From Rhyacichthys aspro (taxonomy: Eukaryota > Chordata > Actinopteri > Gobiiformes > Rhyacichthyidae): a DNA stretch of 64,000 nucleotides. This document shows, piece after piece, positions 40,301 through 51,700 of the stretch (within the stretch, counting starts at the first letter, position 1; every line of letters begins with the position of its first letter). Below the pieces are notes generated by a model. The model saw only the letters and a list, made by a program, of their open reading frames with translations, searched no databases and was not told where the DNA came from. The position numbers were made by a program, and so were the translations under genes. The stretch is taken from positions 14,237,307 to 14,301,306 of the forward strand of contig CM072151.1 of the NCBI GenBank assembly GCA_036850595.1. The letters run 5' to 3'.

Positions 40301-41504
40301 TTGATTAACTCAGCCCTCTCAGATGCTCATACATTTTGTATATTTCATAACAGAATGACTAAAGTTCACGTGTCCTTTGCTGCTCAGAGAGGCTGCAGCA
40401 GTCAAATAAATCTCAGAGCTGTTTGTATTTGCGGTTTTAGTGTTAGCAGAACAAACTAATGATTACAGTTCTGTTTGACTCCAGTGATTCCAAATAAAAC
40501 AATACATGACCTAAATCTTGTATTTACATGACACAAACACCCACAAGTATAAATAAAAATCAATACGACAATAACACAAACCGAAAAAAGACAAATGTGG
40601 CGCTGGTTAAACTGGTGATTAATGCGGAGAACACTTCATGAGTCCTTACACTTGAAGCACGTGTCAACATTTGGTTAAAAGGTGTTTTCCTGTGTTCAGT
40701 GACCTGTGCGGCTGACCCACAGCGGGCTCGGAGCAGGAAGTGTAATACGGGTTGGCTGATGAAGAGGTCTGACGTCCGAGAGCAGTCCGACTGAGTACAA
40801 AACAATGTGTCACATAACTCTAACCACTGTTGCACTCCATTAGGTTTGCTGAAAGGGGATTGATGCGGGGAGACAGCAGGTCATCACAGCTGATGAAAAA
40901 GCATCCCACACTGATCCCACACAAGACCACGGCGATGGCTGGTGCCCCGCGCTGGCAACAATCCGATCTTTGACTTTTGGGGCACATAAATGACACATTA
41001 AGACACATATACCATGAAAACTGTCTCTTCTGAGACATTTGGTTTGACACAGAGAGACCTTTCCTGGTTTTATTTTGTTAGGAAATGTAAAACAGAATGA
41101 ATACCACAGTTAAGTGCTTTTATTAAACTTCGGCCCCGAGTTCAGCGTTAGACCGATGTGCCCCTGTCATTCTTTCTATCTTGTAAATCGTGTTATAAAG
41201 TCATTGCCAACATTTATGCACATTTAGCACATCTTTTCCTTTTTTTGAGGCTGTTCAGCTGTGTATGCAAACATTGCCCAATTAAACTTGCCATCGGGGT
41301 CTGAAAATTCAATTAAAATCCTTGATAACAAAGCCTAGACAATATCTTAAGGTCTTCATTATTTTCATTACAGTATGCTATCAATTTAAGCACAGCATGT
41401 TTAATGTTGATATGTAACAATTTTGCATCAACATAAAGAAAGTCCATATTTTAGTGGCTTGTATTCACTTTACAATAGCATTTTTTACCACTTTTTGTTT
41501 CTTT
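34351..41504. other. Intergenic DNA without recognised genes
   Basis: No exon with family resemblance. Contains a CA microsatellite with a GA interruption at 36637-36662 and a C-rich patch at about 37753-37780. The longer open frames here (for example around 36509-36892) are shadows of simple sequence. Confidence 0.65.
36637..36662. repeat. Interrupted (CA)n microsatellite
   Basis: CA dinucleotides with a single GA interruption. Confidence 0.9.
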
Positions 41505-41775
41505 TGTTTGTTTTGGGTCGTGTTGGCTGGAGCTCAGGGCTGCTGAGGGCGTGAGGCAAGGTCCACCCTAAATGATCGCCAGTCCTTCGCAGGGCTAACA
41601 CCAAAAGACACTAACAGACAACCATTCACTCTTTCATTTGTAGCAATTAAGAGTGACCTGTACACGCATGTCTTTGAGTGGTGGAAGGAAGCTGAGAGGG
41701 AGGACACGCAGACTCCACACAGATCGAAACCCTGACCTTCTCAATGTGAGGCAGAAGTGCTAACCACTACATATG
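41505..41775. repeat. Degraded percomorph interspersed repeat
   Basis: Ordered diagnostic blocks of a very common fish repeat: GGCTGGAGCTCAG, AAGGTCCACCCTAAATGATC, GCCAGTCCTTCGCAGGGCTA, AACCATTCACTC, AGAGTGACC, CATGTCTTTGAGTGGTGG, GACTCCACACAGA, GATCGAAACCCTGACCTTCT and GTGCTAACCACTACAT. Substitutions and small deletions show it is old. The family name cannot be confirmed without a repeat library. Confidence 0.7.
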
Positions 41776-42517
41776 GCTGTACAGTATGTGTGTGTTTAAT
41801 GGTACTATGCCACAGTGACAAATAAACAAGAATGTCAGAGTTCATCTTAAACAACAGAACATTAGGTTTGGATTGAGAAAAGATTGTGTTTTAGGAATAA
41901 GCATAAACAAGATTTTTAGTCTTTTTTTAAGTTCAAAGCCCTGCACCAACACCAACATACAGTATGTAAAACCCATATAGTGTAATGTTGGTAATGGTGC
42001 CAAAAATAGCCAAGTGGATTAATTATATCTTACAGACATATTTTCATTTTTTTAACCACTTTATTTCATTAAAAATAAGGACTGAAATGAGTGTTAGTCC
42101 AGTGCAAAGGTAGTGCTGTTACAATTTAACCTCGTTATGACCCTTTAAACATAAATGGCTTCAGTTCAAACTGTTAAATAAATATTAGACAATTATTGCT
42201 GATTAGCTCTCTAAATCAAATATCAGTGGAATGTATGGAAGCAATAACAACATGAACTGGAGCCAGCGCCCTGAAATGAGCTGCCCACGGTGCACAGCCT
42301 CGTCTCGGGCAGGCCCTACTCTTCTCTGCTCATGTTTCTGAGGTCAGTAAACAAGAAGTGTGCGTTCCCCTTTAAGAAGCCCCCACCGTCCGCACAGAGG
42401 AGGGAGGAGAGCCAGGCCTGCGGAACAGCGGCTGAGGAGGGAAAAAAATCCAACAGGGGACGGTTTCAAGTCCCCCCAATAGAAACTGTGCCTGATTTGT
42501 GGCCAATGTTGGAGATG
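41776..42517. other. Upstream flank of ssbp4
   Basis: AT-rich to about 42.2 kb, then rising in GC (CCCTACTC, CCCCACCGTCC, GCGGAACAGCGG) toward the ssbp4 first exon. Probably promoter or 5' leader; no TATA box is evident. Confidence 0.5.
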
Positions 42518-42655
42518 TAAAAAAAAGAGAAGCGAAGAGAGGGAGGGAGAGGCGAGAGAAGGAGGAGGAGGGAGCGAGGGAGGGGGACGGAGGGAGGAGG
42601 AGAGGAGGGAGGCAGGGAGGGAGGAGGGAGAAGACGGGGGGAGGGAGGAAAAACA
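42518..42655 (+). promoter_or_regulatory. ssbp4: Purine-rich GGA/GGGA tract upstream of the ssbp4 start
   Basis: About 135 bp of almost pure purine on the sense strand, with many GGG and GGGGG runs separated by one to a few bases; it ends about 90 bp before the ATG. It lies in the presumed promoter or 5' leader. G-quadruplex or triplex formation is predicted from composition, not shown. Confidence 0.7.
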
Positions 42656-42746
42656 CTAAAGGGGTAGCTATGGAGATGGAGCGTTTTCCTGGCTGCTTTC
42701 TTTGACAGGTGTTGAGTGGGGCAAAAGTCTTAAAACAGAATCCAGC

Positions 42747-45700
42747 ATGTACGCCAAAGGTAAAGGAGCTGTCGTCCCTTCCGATAGCCAAGCGAGAGAA
42801 AAGTAAGTGCAACGCGTGCTTCTCGCATGTGTTTTATTCTACACTTTATACCTGCTTGTTCAACGAGGGGCGAGGGGGCGCGACGAGGGTTAAGTGCAAC
42901 TTTGGAAAACTAAACTCGTGTTATTTTCAAAAACCTAAGTGCGCCCCTGCGTGTGCGTTCACCCCTCCCCTTCGATCACCTTTAGAGGTGCGTTACCCAA
43001 ACTTTGTTGTAATTTTAGCTCAGCGTACTTAGCAAAATCACATGTTTGTGTGAAGCAACTTCTCTAACTCTGTGTACGCTCAACAAAAATGTTGTTTTTC
43101 GGTGGAAGCAACTGTGCATCTTTTCAAAGTGTACAGGAGTGCGTTTTCATCTCTTTTCGCGTAAAGCATGCTTTTGTCAGAGCTCGTCTCTTTACGCACA
43201 GGCTTCCCGAGCTGCTGCTGGATGCTGGGATTATTCCTGTTTTCTCCTGTTACCTAAAGCTAACCCATGCTTCACCTCACGATCAAAAGTTTGATTCCAT
43301 TCAGTTGATTTCAACTTTTGAAGCATCCACACACACGAAGCGGAGCATCTGTCTCACATGTGTTGCCGCGAACATGGAGCTGGTCCTGTCCCGGACTTTT
43401 ACTCAAAAAGCGGTTCATTCAGTGTGAATGCAGGATTTAATTCTCGGTCCCTTTTGTGCCGTATAACAAAAACCCACTGTGTGTTTTAACACCACGCTGT
43501 TACATTATACTCTATATTGTGTTGGTATTAGTTAATGGAATACTCCAGCCTTAAGCGCATTCGATTTGCATCCATTTATGCTTCGGAATAAAGTTAAAAA
43601 GCCAATGAAAGTTTAATTTGTTCATTTGAGGCTGAAAGTAATGCTTTTGCTCTTTCTCATGTCTGCTATATTTTTGTTTTCTGTAGACCTACTTTACATC
43701 ACTAATGTTTTACCATCTGTGCTGAAGAGGCTGGAGTGAGTTTGGATCCATGCTGTTGCACTTGTTATCCACCAAAACTGTCCTGGGAGAGTGTGTTGTA
43801 GCACAGCATCCAAATGTCTTTATAGACTCCCTGATGTTGTTGTGATGCATAGCTCTGTTATTGATGGATCTAACTAGTCATCTGGATTTCACTTTATTGG
43901 AATATTGAGCAGTTGTGTGTATTTGTGTGGCTCCTAAATGAAAGCAATCCCTCGTGGTTTTATGAACAGCAGGCAGAGTGACCTTTGAACCGGCATATGA
44001 TGCGTTAATATTGCATATGATCCATCGGCTTTTACACCTCTGTTAATCTTGTCCTTCTTTTTACGCGTACATACACTTAAAGCACATCACTCAGCTTCAA
44101 ATAAATGTTAATGTCCATTGCTGTGTTGTTTCTTGTTATTGTATTGGGAGTGAAATCAGTGTAGAGGCAGCATGTCTTTCATATGATGAGTGTAGGAGAA
44201 GGATTAATAATTTAACTAACAGGAAATACTAGTCTTTGGAGAGCTCGTAGTGATGAATGTTGCTCACAAACCCGCCAAATTCTTTTATTGCGGATTCTGT
44301 ACATCAAATCCTCACCAGAGAGCTTTCTTTTCCTTCCAGTCTGGTGTTTTACGTGAGTCACTGGCCTATAGGTATTGTCCAGACATAATGGACAACACTT
44401 GGCCTTTCCCCTTCACCTGTCTGACCAGTCTTAACCCGCGCTGCAGGGCCAACACATGTTTCCTTGTAAACGTGGAGCTCAACAACAGCTGCCCCCTTGT
44501 AGCAGCGAATTAGCTCATATTCATAAATGCATATTCATATATTCATATGGAGCTTTACATATTCAGATCTGTCAAGAAGGGGCCTCCAAACGGACCTGTG
44601 TCTGTATGACATAACAGCTGCTGGATTGACGTCCATTTAACAAGTTTGAATGTATTTAACTGACTGAGTCTTGATTGGTTTATCTGTCATTAGCATCTGA
44701 ATGAAAATTTGTAATTCCTCTTAAACTTAATAAAATAATAACTCGGGGGCAGGCGCCAAATCTTTACCTCTTCCTATTTATCTTTTTATCTCTGGTGAAT
44801 AGTATCAATAATGTTACTGTTTTCAGTATGATCCTGTCATAAATCACTTGTGTTGAATTGGTGAAGGTTGTGTGTGGAACAAATGTTGATAAGACTCTGT
44901 GCAACAGTTTTACTAAAAGTTAGGAAATTATCAGTATTGTCGATGTCAGAGTGAATGTTCATTTTGGTGAATATCTTTCTCTCAAAAGCTTCCATTTAAG
45001 CAGTGGTTTGTTTTTCATCAGCAGCGTGTTGTGTCATTCGGAGTGACATGCATCTGCTGAGGCACACTGTGGTAGATCAGAACAGAGACAAAATTAACAG
45101 CCCGCTCATGCCACTGTCTCTTAGTTTCAAGAAAGTGTGTGTTTGTCCAAATACATATCAGCTGTAATTCTGTGCTGTAGCGGCGTGTGTGTAGATGCAG
45201 ATATTGTAATGCAGCCCATATCTCTATCAGTGGTAATGATGTGTTTATTAGCTCCAGTACGGCTGCATAGCTCAGCTCCAAAAAGAGAAAGAAAAAACAA
45301 AGGCTCTTCTATAGCATGGCTGCTTCTGCGTTTGTGGAGCTCAGTGCTTCAGTAGCAGCTGCATGAATGAGACTCTGAATGAGGTTTGGTTCACAGATTG
45401 TTCAGACAAGTGTGGGCACTGCAAAAAGTGTGCTTCTTTTATTCCTTGCTCAATTAATTAATTTTCAGTGTAACTGTTTAGAAATATAACATATATGGCC
45501 ATGAATGTACTTGTAAGTTCACCTTGGAAGGTGCATGTATGTGTGGCCATTCTCTGATGAGGATTTGTATCTGGGAGCCTTGTGTGGATCCTTGGAAAAC
45601 TGTAGTGATCAGACATTTTGTAAATGAAGAAAGCCTGCTCCTAATAATAATGAAGAACTGCTGTCCTTGTGACTAAAGAAATTAATTACTCCTTACACCT

Positions 45701-48700
45701 TTTTTTCTACATTTTATTTAATTGAATTTGAACAGTGGTAATACAGTAGCTACTATATTAATGTCACCTCATTATTTAGTAACTGGAACCTCTGTGAAAC
45801 ATGCACTGATGAATCTGGCATCTTAATTAAAGGTGCCATTCAGAGAAATCTTTCATAGCAGGATCAAACATCTCATTTTTTAGATCCACTCACTTAATTT
45901 CCAAAGCATTCTGCGCTCCATGTTTGTTTTCTAGTACCCTCTGTTTGTTTTTGTGCAAAACAAGTGGTTGTCGATTTGTTTTTTGAGAGAACTTCAAGTG
46001 TAAAGTTAATCAGTTTGTTTTGAACATGGATTTCTTTACATCCTCCACTCCTCCTCTGGCTCCTCCTACGCATTTACATGCAGTTTACTGGGATCTTAAG
46101 TCTGAATGCATGGTTTTGATTCTACACAGATGGCTCTGCCATCTGCATTTTAGCCTTTTGAAGCAAGTATAAAGAGCTGCCACTAACATAGAGAGAAACA
46201 CTGCGCTAAAGTAAAGAACCCCTTGATTTACCCTTGGCACCCCTTGGCTGACTGTGCTTCATTCACACATGTCAACAGTCAATTAATGCTGCCTTTCGTC
46301 GGCTGCTTTGGGTGCATCCGCACAAATTTGTTCATTTCTCCACTGGAATAAAGACAGTATAAATATTGAGACTACATGCTTAAAGTTGTTAATAAGTTTG
46401 GCAACACATAGCGTGGGCTTGTTTTTTATCAACAGTCTGAAAAAAAGCTTCAGCGTGAATAGGAAACATGTACATAGGAGTGCATGTGTTCTCAGAATAA
46501 TACTGCTCTGGCACAAACCGCTGTTAAACTGTTGTGTGATTAAGTTACATAAGACTGTTGTCCTCATTAGAAGCTGTGGAACAAACATTCATAATATGAT
46601 TCCAGAAATACGTATAAATATATATACTTATGAGTGAAAATGAAACACAGTCAGAAAGACTCAGGGGTCACAGAGCTTAGCAGATGACTTTTTTGACAGC
46701 TAATCCTCCACAGTGAAGCTGAGGTGCGTATCTGTGCAGTGTGTGGATTAACCTGTGGCTAAAGTTCTCTGTGTTTACACACTTACTGACGCTGATTTGT
46801 TTTGACAAAGGAACTGCCATAACAAAAGCCAAGCAAATATAAACAGGGAATACCGTGGGAATAAGGGTTAGTAGAACACCTTGACAGTATCACAGGTGTC
46901 TCACTCAGGTCAGGTGATGCAGCACTGTCTTATGTGTCATTTTATATATGTTCAATATTTGCCAAATAATATTATTGTATTTTTATGACCCATGCAGTAG
47001 AATTGCAGCACTGGCTTTAATTTCTTTATTTTACATCTCTGTTTCTTTCTGTCAGACATGGATCATATATGGAAGCTGCTCTTAAATTGTCATCCATAGC
47101 TTTGGCAGTGCATCCTGTAGCTCGTCCTGCCCCTGCTCCAGCTCTCTGCTGAATTATTGAAACAAAGACATGAAAGTTAATTTGCTAACTGTCTGTGCTT
47201 TAGCTGCCTAAACTCATCTGTGATGGCCTTGTCTCTGGAGGCGAATGGAAGGAAAGGGGAAGGCAGCACGGGGGCTGCCTGGGGTGAAATGTCAGGTGTG
47301 TTTTCTGGGGACACAGCAGAGGAGACATCTCCTTGATGAGTGGACTTGCAGCACAGGGCTGGATAGTTAAAGATTAGAAATTAATTTTGCTTCAACTACA
47401 CTCTCGCCGAGCTCATTGTTAATGTGTACATGAGTGTTTTATCTTTGTATAAATGTGCTGTAGGTTGTTTTCCATCAGAGAGAGTGAAACATGTAGCTTT
47501 AGAAACACGAGATGTGGTGTGGCCTGCGTGTGGTTGCGGTTTGTCTTGGAAGCTTCTCATATTTTATTCCTGAGTGACATGTGTAACTAGTGCTGGGTTG
47601 TGAAGGAATGGATTCAGGTTTAGAGTGTACGCAGTAGGAAAGGCTGGAGACACATGGCCTATGTGTCCTTTAGCTGGCTTTCCTGCTACTCCTCCACAGC
47701 CCACTTCCACTTACTGCTTCTGACACAGTAACAAAAGGTGTCCCCTGAAGCCTGGATTGAATGAGTGTTTTTAAATAATGCATTGCAACCAGGGCAGGTG
47801 CCCATCGCTGGGGCACAGAGCCCCTCAGATCACATTGGGCCCAGCCATGAAAATTTCATTGCATTGCAGTGCTCATGGGAATCTCTGTTCAATCCTTCAA
47901 TTGTGAGAGGGCTGTACAGGAGCAGGCCCCTGGGTATGTCATGTTTTGGTACAGTTTACACCAGCTGTTGAAACTGGGGAACCCCCTCAAACTCAGAGCC
48001 TGTGTACACAACGACGCATTTCACCTAGAACGTAAAGTTTCTGTTACAGTTTGGCTGCTGGTTTAGACGAGGACACACTCTGCGAACTTTTGTATCTGTG
48101 AGAACAGTTTGTGAGTGTCCAATGTCGGTGACTAGAGTGACGTAACAGCCGAGTCCCAGAAAGCTATTGGCTGCCGGCTACACAGGAAGTAGAACAGCAA
48201 TTGCAATATAATGTGTTTTTGTGCTCCAAAAACTCATATTCTGATAATATATTGTTAGTATTAGATAAAGCCATACTGGAGCGTCAGAGTTTTTCCGCAC
48301 TACTCTAGAAAACGCCAGGTTTAGAACTTCTTCTCGAGTTGAATGCCTGTAGTATTATGTAGTATTATACTGGCCAGCGTCATGTATCATCATTTCAGTT
48401 CAAACCCAAAGAGGCAGTATTAGACTAGATTCATAACAGTGGGCATATGAAGCCTTATTTACTTCACTACCTTGCATTAAACACAAGCATAACCTGTGAC
48501 ATCAAATAGTGAGTAAGTATAAAGTTGGAAACTACTGCATATTCCTGAATTGAAAAGCCCTGAATACACTGTAAACATGTTCTGTTTATTGCAGCAGTAT
48601 ACAGCTATATCTCCAGCCTCTTGCCTCTTCTGCACACAGCAGCGTGGAAACACAAGCCTCTTCAGGGGTTACCTACCAAACTGTCCCAGTCCATCCTGTC

Positions 48701-51700
48701 CCTCACAGTGGGAGCATGTTAACCTCACAATTAGACTTTGGCTGATTTACATCTAATTACAGCAGACAAACTTGTTGCTAGTAAACACAGAGCTGATCTT
48801 TTTCACTTAATGGGACAAGGACAGTCACTTCATTATAGATCAATATAGAACATTTACAAGCAGCACCATGCTCCTAATCATGTCTCTCTCTTAAGGCACT
48901 GCTGGTTGTTGTGAAGATGCTCTAAGAAGCATGAGGTTCTGAATATACAAGTATAATCCACTGAACAAAATAACTGTTGCTTCAAACCCAGAGATGATCT
49001 CATCCCGTCTGTCCCCGGTCTGACTGTACTAAAATATTGAGCTGCTGCTCTATGCTCTGGACGGGCCAAAGGTCCTGCACTGGTCAAAGTGATCATCCGC
49101 CGCTTCATCTTTGCAGAGCTTGAAACAGTATCACATATTAGATGGCCATGATGATTTTGTTTTAGATCTAAAAGAAGAAAGCATGTTATTGATGTTCACT
49201 TGAGTTTTATGAAGTGTGGACCAGCTGCGTAAGTCTTGATCTCTTCATGTCTCAGAGGGATAAGAATTAGGAGAGCTAACAAGGCGATGGCAAAGAGAAA
49301 TAACAAGAGCGGCAGCTGCTGAGGGAAAGTACGTAACAGTCAGTAAAGTTTTAGATGCTGCTACAATGAATATGCCGGATAAAAATGACCAAAAGTCACT
49401 GAACATGATTTGAATAAATGTCAAGGGCTGATATGCTACTTATTGCACTGAATGTCAGAATGAATGTCAACTCTTGTTTTTATATGTTGTACTCTTCCTA
49501 ACCCAATCTGTCATGCTATCACTATCAGAGTGTCTATTGTGAGCCCATCTAAAGATTGTTTGATTTCTTTCATTGTAAAGACTGTTTTTTATTGTCAAAT
49601 GTTTAGATAATCCACACATGTCTGATACTCTCACAGTCACACTGGCAGCACAGAGTTGAAATCTGAGTGTCTACGTTTGGGATAGTGTTCATGTTTTTTT
49701 TGGTGTCTACTTTGTTTTGCTTTTTGGCTCCGTGCCTCTGCAGTAAAGTTCCTCAAACCACAGAGATGTGGCTGAGTGCCACGCAGCTTTTTAGTTCAGA
49801 GCTGCAGAGCTTTATGTTGCACATCTACAACCTTTGTGTATTGTATATGATCTGCCTTGTGTGTATCCATGTTTATCCAAAGCTTAATCTCTAATGACAT
49901 TGGATTGCTGGATTCAGAATAGATCATTTAAAAGTGATTCCCTAATACTCACTTTGCTTCCTCCTGTCTTTGTCTTCCAGGTTAGCTTTATACGTGTATG
50001 AATACTTGCTGCATGTCGGCGCACAGAAATCCGCACAGACCTTCCTGTCAGAGGTAAGACGCTTTTCACTTCCACTTCCTGTGCTTAAAGGTTGAGTGGG
50101 ATCCCCCGCTCTATTGTATAAACACAAGTGGAATTCACATTAAAAGTCATGCGGGGTTCAAGCAGCTGTTTAGTACTCTTACACCATGTTACCACCATGA
50201 CAATATTAATAGTTTAATGAACCGAGGCCTCTTCTTTACACACTCTGAACAACAGCAATTTTCTTTTCCCTATTTATGAAGTTGTTGCTATGTAAACATG
50301 GCATCGATGTGCCTACTTGATATGATTAGCTGTCCTTTATTATTAAGACTCATTTGTAATCATAAACAGTTTATAATTAGAGCTCGACCGGCTGTAAGCA
50401 TGTGTTATTCCATCAATTGTGCACTGATATTTCAAAAGGACAGTCTCAGTCTCATATGTTAAATCGAGTGTACCTTGATTTGTTGGTAAAAAAAAAAAAT
50501 CTTTGTCTGTGTGGCTTATTAGTCTCATATTAGGCCCTTGAACTGTCAAAGAGGTAGGGTCTCTAATGTGTTGCATCCTCTTCCTTAATGGACATCCTTC
50601 CTGCTAATGGCTCCATGTTCAGGGCCTGGGCTATACAACACCTCCTCTGTCCACTGGCTTTATTCAGCTCCACTTAATACTTCTCCAAACAGTGGAACAG
50701 GCCTTTAATGGCGAGCAAAGGTAGCTCTACATCATTCAACTTTAATGCCGACATCATCTGTCTGTCAAGGTATCAGGTGAGTTCAGGACAGAGATGCTGC
50801 ACCTCCATACTCCATCTCCCACTTTGTTTTAATATATATTTATATTTTTTATAGGTCACTTGTTTATAAATATATAAAATGGTGGGGATGGGGACTATGG
50901 AGGGATGAGAAGCAATAGTATAATAATAAAAAACATGGTTAGCAATAAGCCACGCTACAAAGCATTTTGCTGTTAGTTCCAGTCAGACAATTTCATTGGA
51001 TGGAAACATACCCTTCTGCTGCACAGGTGCTCCATTAACTAATTAGCTAAGTTATGCTAGTATGAGCTCTGACAAGCTGCTCGTTAGGAAACCAACCAAT
51101 CAGAACCCGTCTCTCGTTAAGAATCTTCTCTTAAACGTATTTTTTTTATAAAGTATATTGAAATTGTAGCATTTTTTATAGACCCACAGCAGCTGCATTT
51201 GAACAAAATAATAAAAGCGTAGACAGTGACCTCTGAATCCCGCTTGCAGTGTTGTGGATGTATCAGTCAGGCGCATTCTGACACAAACTGGTCAGGTTTG
51301 TTTGTAATGAGCGGTCAGGCGGCAAGGCAGGCAGGGCTGAGGGCCGGCCCGGCTGCCAACGACCAGGGAAACGTAGTTAAAATATGAAGCACAGATGAGG
51401 GAGCGGCACTGAGAGATTAAGTGCTCGGACTGCACAAAGCCTCACTGAGTCCTCGTGGGTGAATGCTCTTCCAGAGATTGTTATTTGTGAGCTGCGGGAA
51501 AAAGAAGTCCTGGGTTTCGGACAACCAGAGCCACACGCAATCTTGAAAAACACCACCTACATAGTCACCTTAACATAATAATAAAACCACTTATTAGATT
51601 AGATTTATGTAACGCTTTTCAAGGCACTCAAAGCGCTTCACAATTTACTCCATTTTTCATTCACTCCATTGTCACACACAGAGATTTGGCAGCCATACTG

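Noticed and set aside
42372..42812. 146-codon minus-strand frame opposite the ssbp4 5' end
   Set aside because: Made by translation of the antisense of the GGA-rich tract (Pro/Leu/Ser-rich), with no family resemblance, and it overlaps ssbp4 exon 1.
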